Assembly (NCBI GenBank): GCA_029263455.1
Contig: JAJCXM010000014.1
Coordinates: forward strand, 62,001-126,000
DNA: 64,000 bases
Source: Holophagae bacterium
GTDB lineage: Bacteria; Acidobacteriota; Holophagae; Acanthopleuribacterales; Acanthopleuribacteraceae
Reading direction: 5' to 3'
Made by a program: the position numbers and the translations under genes. The notes below the pieces were generated by a model. The model saw nothing but the letters and a program-made list of their open reading frames with translations. It was not told where the DNA came from and searched no databases. Positions 1 to 9,527 of the stretch are shown here, one piece after another (the first letter of the stretch is position 1; each line of letters begins with the position of its first letter).

Positions 1-1362
1 GCCACTGTCAGCTCGATGAATGATTATTTTCAAGGAACAGGTATCGAGTTTCGCTTAGCTGACACCCAGTTCCACACGGACAATGAGCTGTCGTGCATTG
101 AAGAAACAAGTCTCACGGAAGATCTGCAAACCATGAAGAACCGCTATGCGACTAACCCTGCAGAGCAACTCAATATTTATGTTTCTTGTTCCATCCCGGC
201 CCAGGCGAACAGTTATATTGCCGGCAGTGCGACGATCCCACAGATGGTGAATTATGGCTGGGACGATCCATTGAGTAATTTAGGCGGACTTTGGTTACGC
301 GACACAGTGGTCGGCGCCAATAGTCAGACAGCCGCACATGAGATTGGTCATTGTTTGGGGCTTTGGCATACTCATGTAGCCGTGTCCGATTTTGAGTATC
401 CGTGCAACCACGAGTGCGCCGAGTTTGCCAGTGGCGTGCAAGGAAATACACGTGGTGACTTATGTGCCGATACACCCGCAACCCCGATCAATTTCCCCAA
501 TCCCAGTTGTGAGTCCGCTGCCGGGTCGGATTGCCAAAATACGCCTTGGGGCGACACCATGCCAGAGAACATGATGGGCTACGCCTCTGGCTGCTCTGGT
601 TATATCTTCACAGAACAGCAAGCGCGCAGGATGCAGTGTTACGCACGCGGCATGTTATCAGGCTGGTTACACGAAACCGATGACGAAACGCTGGATAACG
701 ACGTCACCGAGAATTATGTTGCAGCTGAAGGTGCCTTATTGCATTACACGGTTACGCTCCCCAATGACGTATCTGAATTCGATGTGGACATTACGGGCAG
801 CGGTGACGCCGACCTTTATGTCAAACGAACGCCCATCAATTGGCCAGCTGATGAAGGCAAGCATGATCTAGCTGAATTTAAGTCGCCTTACATTGGTGGC
901 TCGGCGGAATCGGTTAGCTTTACGAATCCGGCTGCTGGTATTTGGCACGTCTACATTCATGGCTATGATCCAGCAAATGGAACCGTAACCGCGTCTTGGC
1001 AAATCAGCGAGGACGATCCGCAATGGTTTACTTCTGCATTGTCAGAAAACTCACCTCACCCTTATGGCCACGATCAAGTCTATCAATTCAATTACGCGCA
1101 TGCTGGGGCCGAGCGTGTGGCTGTTCACTTTAATGAACTGGACACGGAATCTGGATATGATTTTGTGGAGGTTTATGATTCTGGCGGGAACCTGGTTTAT
1201 CGGGTCTCGGGTGACCTGATCGCCAATGGATCGGGAAGTGCGTTTTCACGCACCGACGGCTGGTGCATCGTGAACGGCAGCAGCATGACGGTTCGTTTAG
1301 TTACGGACTACAGTGTTAATGACTACGGTTACGCCGTTGATGGCGCCGCCTATTATCAATAG
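1..1362 (+). CDS. Secreted M43-type (pappalysin-like) zinc metalloprotease, 5' truncated by the window
   Basis: The frame is open from base 1. The first ATG at 16 sits inside what reads as continuous protease sequence, so the true start is probably upstream. Counting from that ATG, HEIGHCLGLWH at residues 108-118 supplies the zinc ligands His108, His112 and His118 and the general base Glu109, and MMGYASGC nearby is the Met-turn, as in the M43/metzincin fold. A PPC-like beta domain follows (about residues 220-320), then a CUB-like domain (about 345-448). Numerous cysteines in the catalytic part fit disulfides and export. PPC and CUB modules usually lie outside the cell, so this is probably a secreted protease acting on extracellular protein. 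The signal peptide and propeptide lie outside the window. Substrate unknown. Confidence 0.85.
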   Translation, partial: ATVSSMNDYFQGTGIEFRLADTQFHTDNELSCIEETSLTEDLQTMKNRYATNPAEQLNIYVSCSIPAQANSYIAGSATIPQMVNYGWDDPLSNLGGLWLRDTVVGANSQTAAHEIGHCLGLWHTHVAVSDFEYPCNHECAEFASGVQGNTRGDLCADTPATPINFPNPSCESAAGSDCQNTPWGDTMPENMMGYASGCSGYIFTEQQARRMQCYARGMLSGWLHETDDETLDNDVTENYVAAEGALLHYTVTLPNDVSEFDVDITGSGDADLYVKRTPINWPADEGKHDLAEFKSPYIGGSAESVSFTNPAAGIWHVYIHGYDPANGTVTASWQISEDDPQWFTSALSENSPHPYGHDQVYQFNYAHAGAERVAVHFNELDTESGYDFVEVYDSGGNLVYRVSGDLIANGSGSAFSRTDGWCIVNGSSMTVRLVTDYSVNDYGYAVDGAAYYQ

Positions 1363-1371
1363 TTCCTCTTT

Positions 1372-1398
1372 GTTAGGGGGAAGTTCATTCCCTCTAAC
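1372..1398 (+). terminator. Weak hairpin after the metalloprotease gene
   Basis: GTTAGGGGG (1372-1380) pairs with CCCTCTAAC (1390-1398), with one G-T wobble, starting 10 bases after the stop codon. No clear T-run follows, so intrinsic termination is plausible but not certain. Confidence 0.4.
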
Positions 1399-1492
1399 CT
1401 CTTGCTAGGTTGATAGCCACATGCACTTGTGTCTTCGCAAACAAGAATTCCCAGCAACAAGTGAAGTCAGTGCTATCAATAATTGGTCATGA

Positions 1493-1518
1493 CGAAGGCC
1501 CGCCGGAGCGGGCCTTCG
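1493..1518. terminator. Strong hairpin between convergent genes
   Basis: CGAAGGCCCGC (1493-1503) and GCGGGCCTTCG (1508-1518) form a perfect 11-bp stem with a CGGA loop, between the ends of the protease gene and of the TonB-type receptor gene. It is placed to end transcription from either side, most directly the receptor gene on the minus strand. Neither flank has a long T-run. Confidence 0.6.
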
Positions 1519-1531
1519 CTTGGTGGTTGGA

Positions 1532-4500
1532 TTAGAATCGTACACCCAGGTCGAGTGTATAGGTGAAAGGTTGTTGGTAGGCGTTGTCTCCGGTCACGCC
1601 ATTTCCTTCCAGTGGTGTACCGAAACCAGGATTAAAGGTGTAATGAACACCTTCAACGGGTGTTTCGGTATTCAGGTTGAAGGGTGTCCCGGTTGAACTA
1701 ACCGTCGTATTGACCCAGCCATTGTTGGGATAGACAATCGCATCTTCGTCGAAGATGTTGTACAGGTTCAATTCGGCGAAGAACTCAATCTTCCAAAGCT
1801 TCAATGAATAGTTCACGCCTAAGTCGGTCTGAGTCATGTCTTCGCCATTGAACTGGCCACGTTTACCATCTACAAAGTAAGTGGTTGTCGTGCCAGGGCT
1901 GGCATAGCTCAACTCACTAGTCGAGGGAAGACCCCAAGCGTTGGGATCATTGCGGAAGTTAACGGTGAAGGCAGCACTGTATGCCGCACCTGATTCAAAA
2001 CGTTCGGTGGCACTGAAGTTAAAGTCACCAAATCGCGTGCTCAAGTCATAAAGAGCAAAGATGCGACCAATATGACGCTGGTCACCATCAAGATAGCCCC
2101 TAGGGTTGCGCGCAGCGAAACTATTATATTCGGGATAGAAGGTTGTCGAACCGGCCGACACGGCTGCTTGCCCTTCGGTTTCACCAATAAAGTTTCCAAT
2201 TTTTTGTGACCAGGTGTAGTTACCCACGAGGTTGAAAGAATCAGTTACGCGGTAATTAGCTTGAATTTGTACGGCATTGTAAGTCCGCTCATAGTTCTCG
2301 CTGTCATTGGTTAGTAGTCGTCTGTCGGTGCCGGCGGGCGTAATTCCAAAGATACTCGGATCGGCATTTTCTTGGAATAGGTGCGTGGCATAAAAATCGC
2401 CATAGTCACGTTGAATGATGTCGGCCTTAAAAAAGCCGCGATTGAAGCGTGTACTGTACCCGACTCGAATTTCCTGAGAGTTAGGTGATTCAAGATTCGG
2501 GTCAACGGTTGTGATCACATTAGCTGGATCAGGTGAAGTGTTGATATTTGTGAAGGGAGCCGTTTGCCAGAAATTATTCTGGTATGGATCGGCAGTCGCA
2601 TTGGCAGCGCCGCCATTGTTTTGTTCGATCCAAGTAAAAACCTCTGCCAAGCTTGTTGTTGTGGGTCCGTAGTAATACCATACGGCATAGCTTGGGCTAC
2701 CTGCCGTTGAGGCTTGTTGACCCGCGTCGTTTAGCCGTGCCACATAGTCCGCATAACTCATCGTAAATTTATGCTTTCCATCACCTCGCAAATCGTATTC
2801 AACGGCCACACGTGGGCTGATGTGGTCTGAAGATGAAACGGGTTTACCATCTTCAGCAGATGCATCATTCTTGTCATATCTGACGCCTAGATTGAATGAA
2901 AAGTTATTGTTAAATGACCAGCGGTCATTGATAAAGGCAGATTTGGTATTGAAATCACTGCCAATCGATTCATTTACGATTGGCCACCAGATAAACTGGG
3001 CCGGAAGCGTATTCGCGGTTCCACCACTGTAAACAGCGGTCGGCTCTAACTGACCTGGGCTGTCCCAAATGGGGTAGGTATCCCAAACTTCCCAGCCAGA
3101 GACCGATTGATTATTATTGCCCATACGGTTATTGGTCTGATCTTGGACACCAAAGACAAGGTCGTGAGATCCCGCATTATTCGTGGTCAGGAAGTAGGAA
3201 GCCTTGACCATGATCGAATCATTGTCTCTATGTTCATCGGTGGGAGATTTTAGAGGTTCAGACCCGTAGCGACCACCGAAATTGCGATCGCGCAAAACCG
3301 TGCCAGTCAGTCTCAGGTCTGAATCGCTACTTGAACCACTACCTTCAAAGGTCGTCTTCTTTTCGGTATACAGAGCTTCAACCGTAAATGACGGGGTGAT
3401 TATGCCACGATAATTGACCGACAGCGCTTCCTCAGGAACATTATTGGTCAATGCCCCTTGGACACCCAGTGGTCCACGCGACGTATTGTTGGTAGAGTTG
3501 TCGGTTTCATCCGCATAAGACATAACCAATTCGTGACCTTCCGCAATCTTACCGGTCAGTTTGAAATTGATCTTGTCGTTGTCTCTAGATGACTGCACGT
3601 TGCGCACGCCTGGGCCGGTTTGTCCGGTTGGCAAGCCTAAGTCCAACGCCTCTGCATCAGTTAACGGCACAGAAGCAATCAATTGGCCCGGTTGTGCACT
3701 ACGCAGTCGCGATGCACTTAAATGGAACCAAATGCGGTCCTTCATGATCGGTCCACCTAGCGATATCGAATCAGTACGAACGACTTCATCGACATGGACA
3801 GTACCTGCCTGATCTTCAAGCGGCGTGGTGCCCACCCAGTCATCATTGAACATGGACGAACGCAGCACGCCCGAAAACGAGTTGCCGCCTGACTTGGTAA
3901 TGCTATTGACTAGACCACCTGTAAATTGGCCAAACTCAGCCGAAACTGACGCCGACGAAATACTGGTTTCCTGGATCGCATCTGGAATCACAATGAAACT
4001 GGCGCTTCCGCGTACGTTATCGGCAGCGATATTGCCGCCATCAAGTAGGTAGGCGTTTTCGAATGTCTGCGCCCCAGAAATGGAAACGCTACCATTCACC
4101 CCACTTTGAGTTGTACCGGGTGCTAACAAGGCTCTACTTCTAATACTGCGCCCTGATGCAATATTATCCACAAATTTTGCGTCGAAATTGGCCACTACAT
4201 CGGTGGTATCCAGTACCGGATTCACTGTGGCGGTGACAACCAACTCTTCAGATGTCGCTTCGGGCTGTAGCGTGAGATACGGTTTTGATGTTTGACCTAA
4301 CCCCAACCTTATGGTTGTTTTGTTGGTTTGCATACCTGGCATGGTGCCGGTGACAGTATATTCACCTGGTACCAACAGGCGGAACAAGAATTCGCCATTG
4401 GTGGTTGTTGTGGCTGATCTTGAACCTTGCATGTTCTCGGATTCAATGGTGATGACGACGCCGGGTAAGGCCTCACCGTTACTGTCTATAACAGAGCCAT

Positions 4501-4591
4501 GAATGCTTGAGGTTTGCTGTGCGAACCCTAAGCTGCTCATTATTAATATTGAGGACCATAAGATAAACTTAAAGTCATACTTACGTTTCAT
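1532..4591 (-). CDS. TonB-dependent-receptor-like outer-membrane protein with N-terminal carboxypeptidase-regulatory-like domain
   Basis: A 1019-residue outer-membrane beta-barrel. The start at 4591 is chosen because AAGGAG lies 9 bases upstream and the product then opens with a short basic stretch and a hydrophobic signal peptide ending near GFAQQ. Residues about 30-110 look like a CarboxypepD_reg-like beta sandwich, with GSVIDSNGEALPGVVI as its typical opening. A plug-like region follows with SISGAQTFENAYLLDGG, then a long Tyr/Asn/Gly-rich barrel ending in a terminal aromatic (LGVRF), the usual barrel-assembly signal. Proteins of this design are expanded in Acidobacteriota and are thought to take up oligosaccharides or other large ligands; the ligand cannot be read from sequence. 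No partner uptake gene is adjacent. Confidence 0.88.
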   Translation of the reverse strand: MKRKYDFKFILWSSILIMSSLGFAQQTSSIHGSVIDSNGEALPGVVITIESENMQGSRSATTTTNGEFLFRLLVPGEYTVTGTMPGMQTNKTTIRLGLGQTSKPYLTLQPEATSEELVVTATVNPVLDTTDVVANFDAKFVDNIASGRSIRSRALLAPGTTQSGVNGSVSISGAQTFENAYLLDGGNIAADNVRGSASFIVIPDAIQETSISSASVSAEFGQFTGGLVNSITKSGGNSFSGVLRSSMFNDDWVGTTPLEDQAGTVHVDEVVRTDSISLGGPIMKDRIWFHLSASRLRSAQPGQLIASVPLTDAEALDLGLPTGQTGPGVRNVQSSRDNDKINFKLTGKIAEGHELVMSYADETDNSTNNTSRGPLGVQGALTNNVPEEALSVNYRGIITPSFTVEALYTEKKTTFEGSGSSSDSDLRLTGTVLRDRNFGGRYGSEPLKSPTDEHRDNDSIMVKASYFLTTNNAGSHDLVFGVQDQTNNRMGNNNQSVSGWEVWDTYPIWDSPGQLEPTAVYSGGTANTLPAQFIWWPIVNESIGSDFNTKSAFINDRWSFNNNFSFNLGVRYDKNDASAEDGKPVSSSDHISPRVAVEYDLRGDGKHKFTMSYADYVARLNDAGQQASTAGSPSYAVWYYYGPTTTSLAEVFTWIEQNNGGAANATADPYQNNFWQTAPFTNINTSPDPANVITTVDPNLESPNSQEIRVGYSTRFNRGFFKADIIQRDYGDFYATHLFQENADPSIFGITPAGTDRRLLTNDSENYERTYNAVQIQANYRVTDSFNLVGNYTWSQKIGNFIGETEGQAAVSAGSTTFYPEYNSFAARNPRGYLDGDQRHIGRIFALYDLSTRFGDFNFSATERFESGAAYSAAFTVNFRNDPNAWGLPSTSELSYASPGTTTTYFVDGKRGQFNGEDMTQTDLGVNYSLKLWKIEFFAELNLYNIFDEDAIVYPNNGWVNTTVSSTGTPFNLNTETPVEGVHYTFNPGFGTPLEGNGVTGDNAYQQPFTYTLDLGVRF

Positions 4592-5007
4592 TTTTTTGAA
4601 CTCCTTCATGTCCCTACCGAACAAAAAACCATGACAGGTTCGCGTCGATAAGTTCACGCTATGTAATTAGTCTGTCTTGGGTAGGTGACTAAGGAGTTAC
4701 ATCAGTTGAGATGCCCATTGAATGGAAACCTCGGTGCTTTAGAATCAAGTCTCATGCCAAAACTGAGAACGCGAGGAATCATACTCTAAACCCATTCATA
4801 GCAACACATTACGAGACCAACCGGTTTGTATCCAAGGCACTCGATTCAAGATCATGAATCCATTAAATTGAGGGACCGTAACCTACTTATTTTTTATAAT
4901 TAGTCAGACCAAATCGTTTATATGCGGTCAACAAAAAAAAGATCTGGAGCGCATTTTTACAACGAAGCCTTGATACTCGATAAATTACGAAGTGATCGTA
5001 GATAATT

Positions 5008-5035
5008 GCCTAGCGGCATTTTCATGCCGCTAGGC
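5008..5035. terminator. Perfect 12-bp hairpin in a gene-poor region
   Basis: GCCTAGCGGCAT (5008-5019), loop TTTC, then ATGCCGCTAGGC (5024-5035). This is a strong terminator-like stem with no recognised gene ending beside it, so it may end an unannotated small transcript. Confidence 0.5.
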
Positions 5036-5062
5036 CCTGATGCTTCCTACCCAAGGAAGACG

Positions 5063-5103
5063 GTTGAGGCGAAACGTTCATGAGACCAAGGAATCGCCTC
5101 GAC
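5063..5103. repeat. Imperfect inverted repeat, 10-bp arms
   Basis: GTTGAGGCGA (5063-5072) and TCGCCTCGAC (5094-5103) are complementary apart from one G-T pair, with 21 bases between them. It lies 28 bases after the hairpin at 5008-5035. Role unknown; RNA structure or protein-binding site. Confidence 0.35.
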
Positions 5104-5605
5104 GCATCATAGGAAGCCAACCAGTAGGTTTTGAAAGCTATCAATCATTTCTAAGAATCGTCAGCTCTTTTGGCTATCAGCAGTCATTAAGAGAGGACAG
5201 CCTAGCGGGCCAATTCTTATGGCTTTCACTCTATTTAGGTTTGAAATAGTAGCTGTTGTTAAACAGCGTAAACCCATGCCCTTCAAACAAAAGAGTCAGC
5301 TATTGTGTTTGCAGACCCGATTGATTCGTTGGCCGTTTTCCGACTGTATTGGCGCTTTAGCGAGTGGCCGACAAGATCAAGTTAGCCGTAGCGCCGCAAG
5401 CTCCCCCCGCTCGAGCAATCAGTCACAACCATAGATTCAAAATGATTAAGAAGGTGACCTAAGGCCTTCACTTAGCCTAAAAGACGTCTTGTAGTGCGAG
5501 TCTCAAGTAGCTGGTACATAGGTGACGATCGATGATGCCGAACTCTCGGATACAAATAGGAGATCAAGAAGAACGAGAAGACAAAACCTCAAAGGAGGGT
5601 ACTTG

Positions 5606-5779
5606 ATGTTGGCAGTCCTTGTCCTCTTGTCGTGCGGTTGCGTGAACTACTTTCATCAACCTAATCGGAATCTATTGCTTATAGCACCAGCTACCACTCG
5701 TGCCAATCACACAGGTAAAATTTTGATTAATCACCGCGACTCAGCACCACTACACAAGTCTACGTATGATAGGGTTTAG
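5606..5779 (+). CDS. Possible small lipoprotein (57 aa)
   Basis: An ATG at 5606 follows a very good SD site (AAAGGAGGG at 5591-5599). The short product opens with a hydrophobic run, MLAVLVLLSCGC, that resembles a lipoprotein signal with the modified Cys near residue 10 or 12; the rest is polar and low in recognisable features. Its stop codon directly abuts the GTG where the CadC-like regulator frame opens, suggesting translational coupling. No family recognised. The SD site and lipobox support a real gene, but its size and lack of homology make it uncertain. Confidence 0.4.
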   Translation: MLAVLVLLSCGCVNYFHQPNRNLLLIAPATTRANHTGKILINHRDSAPLHKSTYDRV

Positions 5780-7555
5780 GTGTCAGAGATGTACTCGCTT
5801 GTAGAACGTTCACGGTTAAATAATATGGCTAAGCAATTGACGGCCGAAAACACACTTAGACTCGGCGAATGGACCGTCTGGCCCGTTGAAAACACGTTGG
5901 AAGACCATGCCGGCACGAAAGTTAAGGTTGATCCGATATGCATGCGCATTCTGATGCTCATGGTTGAGAATCAAGGGGAAATTGTTTCTCGTGAAACGCT
6001 GACCAGCGAAATTTGGGATAATAAATACGTCGACGATCAGTCAATCAACATTGCCATCCACGGCCTTAGACGTGCATTAAAGGACAATGCCGGTTCACCG
6101 TCGTACATACAAACGGTTCCGCGACGAGGTTATCGCCTCGTGGCCAAGGCAACACGCAAATACGGGCCGCGCAAAATAAGGACCGCTCACATCCTCATCG
6201 GCTTGCTGGTTTTGGTCTTTGCCGTCGCGGCTGGCTTTGGGCTTAATTCGAAGTCCGTAAATCATTCAATACTGGGCATCAATTTGTCCTTGCGATCAGT
6301 TGACAATCAATACAATCACCTTTTCTTGGATGCGGCAAAAAGGCTTTTGCGGCCCACCAAGACCATGATCAGAAGTCACTATGTACCAGATTCAATGATT
6401 GGTTTTTTGAAAATCAATTTAAGTAAGCAGGGTCCGATATTAGAAATCGTCGCGTCGTACGAAGACGGTTCCGCTGACAACTGGCACGCTACCTACCGAA
6501 TTAATGCCGATGATGACAGTCAGATCAATCAACTTATGCGGGATTTATACTCGAACGTGAAAGCCCACGTCGACGCAAAACAGATAGCACTTGAATACGG
6601 TCTAGATGAAACGAGCCAATCATCGGTTGCCGCTATCATTCGACCGCGAATTGACGAACAAGCCACAGAAGACGCGCTTGTCCAATGGGAGCTTATCGCC
6701 AAAAAGTACCCCAATTGTGCCTTTGCTCATGCCTGCATCGTGGGCACCTCGTGCCGACTCGTGATGAGCGGCTATGCGTTTGATAAGTTGTACACACGCA
6801 CCAGAGAGGCGGCCGAAAACACCATCATGACTGCGCAGGACAAGAGTATCGCATGCAGCACGCTTGGTCTTCATTATCTGTATTTTGAATGGGATTTGGA
6901 GCGGGCACGCAACCTGTTTGAACAGGCGCTTCATGCCAACCCCGTCGATTTGGTGGCCCAAATAAATCTAGCTTTGTTGTGGTCGATTGATGGCAGCCAC
7001 GAAAAAGCAATCCACTGCCTCAACGGTGCAATCGACCAACACCCAAATGATTATTTCTTGATGCTCATGCGTGTCTATTTACATCTTTACGCCGGAAACT
7101 ACGATGAAGCATTGATGTGGCTATATCAAATGCCTAACGACTTTCTTAGCGACCATGACCGCAATGAATTCATTTATCCCTTGGCTTTCCGTCTCCAAGA
7201 CCAAGAATTGATAGAAGAAACGATGACTGCGTTATTACCGGAATTCTGCGACATCGTCGAATCTGAAGGAGCCGAGTCGGCAGCTTTTCGTCGATGGCTC
7301 TTCCACCAAAACTTTTTAGCCAAAGTCGACGCCTCCGCTCTCGAACGCGCCACTCATCTCATGTATGCCGGAGACACCAAGTCCGCCCTTGTCCAATTTG
7401 AGAAAGCCATCTCCAGTCGAGATTCTAGAGTGCTTACGGCCGGTAATTGGCCCGCCTTTGTACCCTTGCGGGGTGATATCGAATTCCAACGGCTATTAGA
7501 TAGTCGGTTCTCTCTCCCACCAAGCCTTCCACACTCAGGGTTTGCGCCAAATTAA
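5780..7555 (+). CDS. CadC-like membrane-anchored wHTH regulator with TPR domain
   Basis: A 591-residue transcriptional regulator. Residues about 25-120 form an OmpR/PhoB-type winged helix (RETLTSEIWDNKYVDDQSIN, then IQTVPRRGYRLV), one transmembrane helix lies at about 135-155, and a long C-terminal region contains TPR-like helical repeats with ARNLFEQALHANPVDLVAQI as the clearest. This is the CadC/ToxR plan: DNA-binding domain in the cytoplasm, sensor outside the membrane. No phosphoacceptor domain is present. It follows the possible small lipoprotein without a gap, and the start could also be an ATG at 5789 or 5825, since none of the three has a strong SD site. Signal and targets unknown; the downstream VOC gene is on the same strand. 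Confidence 0.8.
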   Translation: MSEMYSLVERSRLNNMAKQLTAENTLRLGEWTVWPVENTLEDHAGTKVKVDPICMRILMLMVENQGEIVSRETLTSEIWDNKYVDDQSINIAIHGLRRALKDNAGSPSYIQTVPRRGYRLVAKATRKYGPRKIRTAHILIGLLVLVFAVAAGFGLNSKSVNHSILGINLSLRSVDNQYNHLFLDAAKRLLRPTKTMIRSHYVPDSMIGFLKINLSKQGPILEIVASYEDGSADNWHATYRINADDDSQINQLMRDLYSNVKAHVDAKQIALEYGLDETSQSSVAAIIRPRIDEQATEDALVQWELIAKKYPNCAFAHACIVGTSCRLVMSGYAFDKLYTRTREAAENTIMTAQDKSIACSTLGLHYLYFEWDLERARNLFEQALHANPVDLVAQINLALLWSIDGSHEKAIHCLNGAIDQHPNDYFLMLMRVYLHLYAGNYDEALMWLYQMPNDFLSDHDRNEFIYPLAFRLQDQELIEETMTALLPEFCDIVESEGAESAAFRRWLFHQNFLAKVDASALERATHLMYAGDTKSALVQFEKAISSRDSRVLTAGNWPAFVPLRGDIEFQRLLDSRFSLPPSLPHSGFAPN

Positions 7556-7597
7556 GCTAAACCAATCGCAAACTTAATATCCTCTCAAATAAAAGGT

Positions 7598-7987
7598 ATG
7601 AAGAAATCTATGATTAGCCACATTGATCATATTGTCTTGACCGTACGTGATATTCAGCGCTCGATAAACTTTTACCAGGCAGTCTTGAAGATGGAGCCGA
7701 TTAGCTTTGGTGATGGACGCAAAGCCCTACGTTTTGGAACGCAAAAGATAAATTTGCATGTTCTCGGCCAGGAGACGCGTAACAAAGCAACGGTGGGTTC
7801 AGGGGACATTTGCCTGATTACGGACTGGCTGCTGGAAGACGTAATAGCCCAGCTCAAATTACATGATGTCGAAGTCATTGAAGGGCCATGTATGAGATCA
7901 GGCGCGATCGGCCAAATAGAGTCGGTTTACTTCAACGATCCAGACGGGAATCTCATAGAAGTCAGCCGCTACGTCGGCCGAAAGTGA
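7598..7987 (+). CDS. VOC (glyoxalase/bleomycin-resistance fold) family protein
   Basis: 129 residues covering a whole VOC domain: HIDHIVLTVRDIQRSINFY at the start and YFNDPDGNLIEVSRY at the end, holding the usual metal ligands His and Glu of the paired beta-alpha-beta-beta-beta units. It most resembles the single-domain group often labelled virulence-associated or dioxygenase-like. Enzymes of this fold bind a divalent metal and act on small molecules such as methylglyoxal adducts, but the substrate cannot be assigned. The start may instead be the ATG at 7610, which lies 12 bases after AAAGG and matches the usual N-terminus of the family. Confidence 0.85.
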   Translation: MKKSMISHIDHIVLTVRDIQRSINFYQAVLKMEPISFGDGRKALRFGTQKINLHVLGQETRNKATVGSGDICLITDWLLEDVIAQLKLHDVEVIEGPCMRSGAIGQIESVYFNDPDGNLIEVSRYVGRK

Positions 7988-8097
7988 TGACCAGGGAATT
8001 CAGGCAACCCTTGATCGGGCAATTATGAACTACACATTTTTCGAGACTGTGAGATCGTGTTCGCCACCGCGAAAAACAACTTATTGAGACTCAAAAA

Positions 8098-8610
8098 ATG
8101 ACTAATTTTTACGCCCCTCCAGAACATCATTTGGACAAGCCCGTGTCAGGTTCCTACTGGATCAACGGTCGAGCTTTGGTTGGAAGTGATCCAATCGATT
8201 TGCCTGCTTATTGCGTTAAATGCGGATCCGCAACGGAAAGCGGCGGACGTCGGATTAATCAAAAATTGAGTTGGAGTTCTCGATGGTTGTTGTTATTGAT
8301 AATCGTCAACATCATCGTGCTCTTGGTCGTTTACCTGATCGTTCGCAGTCGTGTTAATGTGGGCTACTCAATCTGTCCAACATGCTGGTCGAAGCTAGTG
8401 AAGTGGCGCTACATCGCCCTAGGGTTTTGGCTTGCGGGAATTCTCGTTGTATTCACACCCTATCTTATTTGGTCTTTTTTAGTATTCGTGTTTGCTTTAG
8501 TGTTCACGATGCTCGGACAGCGCCCTATTCGTGTTTCCAAATGCGTCAAAAAGGAGTTTTTTCTGGTTGGATTTGGGCCAAACTTTCTGACGCGTATCGC
8601 ACAAACCTAA
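8098..8610 (+). CDS. Membrane protein with split CxxC zinc-ribbon-like motifs
   Basis: 170 residues. The N-terminal part carries CVKCG (near residue 40) and a second CPTC after the first membrane helix (near 95-100), which could together bind zinc. Hydrophobic segments at about 62-82 and 108-142 indicate two to three transmembrane helices. A Pro/Trp-rich beginning and basic C-terminus complete it. No SD site is visible before the ATG, which follows an A-rich stretch. Family not recognised with confidence; it resembles uncharacterised membrane proteins with a CxxC pair on each side of a helix. Confidence 0.65.
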   Translation: MTNFYAPPEHHLDKPVSGSYWINGRALVGSDPIDLPAYCVKCGSATESGGRRINQKLSWSSRWLLLLIIVNIIVLLVVYLIVRSRVNVGYSICPTCWSKLVKWRYIALGFWLAGILVVFTPYLIWSFLVFVFALVFTMLGQRPIRVSKCVKKEFFLVGFGPNFLTRIAQT

Positions 8611-8819
8611 TTGAATAGTGCCTTAGATCGCGCTAGCTAGCTTTTTTGCCAATGCTGGCGCGAGTTGGTACACCTCTCTTTCAATGGATTTCATGCCTGG
8701 GTACGATATCTGTAGTTCAGACCTGAATAGTCAGACTTGAATAGAACAATCGTTTAGTTTTGATCCTCTGCCAGGAGACCGATACGCGGGCCCAGACGAG
8801 CCCGCATGTCGTGAGAGAT

Positions 8820-9527
8820 TTAAGGTTGACCAGCAGCTTGCGGGCGCGGAACGCCTGACAAATAAACAAAACCATCTAGGTACTTTGTATTAAATGCAGA
8901 GATATCCGCCATTGCCTGCTCGTCAGCCATCAGCAATGATTGCTTCGAAGCATCTTTATAGACAAGAACCGAAATCACGTCAGGTCTAGGATCCATTCCT
9001 TGCCCAGCTACAGTGGCGAAGTTGCGCTCGACTGAAAAACCATACTTGCCCAAGTATTTGTTAATGCGATCAGCTTCGGCATCCATTTCCCTGCGGTCAA
9101 CGCCCGGCTTCAGAAAGCTCAACTTAACCACATATTTCTCTCCGACTGGGCCTAGTTCACTGGGCACAACGCGTCCCGAAAAGAAGGCTGCTCCCGAAAC
9201 GGAGGCATGCATTTTCGGCAAGTGTTTTTGGATTGTTTCATGAGTGAATACACGGTTCGCGCCCTCTTCAGTGTCATACCAAATCATAAAGGCGCGATTG
9301 AACGGTCCAATCTCACCGATGGATGACTGTGTTTTCGGGTACATATCAAATTCTCTATCCAAGTGACCACCTATCTCTGCGAAAGCCGCAGCTGTCTTGT
9401 CACGGTACTCTTGATATCCAACTTCATCGGTGACGTTAACAAAAACGATCACGTACACTTTGGCGTTGTCATTTGCCAAAGCCATGAGCGATGCCACAAC
9501 CAGGACTAACAATTTTCGTTTCATCAT
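8820..9527 (-). CDS. Secreted protein with two ferredoxin-like (dimeric alpha-beta barrel) halves
   Basis: 235 residues with a short signal peptide (MMKRKLLVLVVASLMALA). The mature part seems to be two similar halves (about 24-120 and 130-220), each with beta-strand patterns such as YVIVFVNVTDEVGYQEYRDK and YVVKLSFLKPGVDRREMD, typical of DUF1330/EthD-like dimeric alpha-beta barrels. Such folds bind small ligands or haem; no catalytic residue can be named. A GAGGAG site lies about 12 bases upstream of the first ATG. The gene is divergent from the CadC-like/TPR regulator at 9853, which is a plausible local controller, though that link is only positional. Confidence 0.6.
   Translation of the reverse strand: MMKRKLLVLVVASLMALANDNAKVYVIVFVNVTDEVGYQEYRDKTAAAFAEIGGHLDREFDMYPKTQSSIGEIGPFNRAFMIWYDTEEGANRVFTHETIQKHLPKMHASVSGAAFFSGRVVPSELGPVGEKYVVKLSFLKPGVDRREMDAEADRINKYLGKYGFSVERNFATVAGQGMDPRPDVISVLVYKDASKQSLLMADEQAMADISAFNTKYLDGFVYLSGVPRPQAAGQP

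Larger units (their letters stand above)
4592..5605. other. Gene-poor 1-kb interval
   Basis: No convincing coding frame is seen. The short frames here lack ribosome-binding sites and have scattered composition. It should hold the promoter of the receptor gene (minus strand) and of the lipoprotein/regulator pair (plus strand), plus two inverted repeats listed separately at 5008-5035 and 5063-5103. Confidence 0.6.

Noticed and set aside
5040-5434. Two plus-strand frames (5040-5249 and 5219-5434) in the gap
   Set aside because: No ribosome-binding site, no domain, low-complexity composition and overlap with an inverted repeat.
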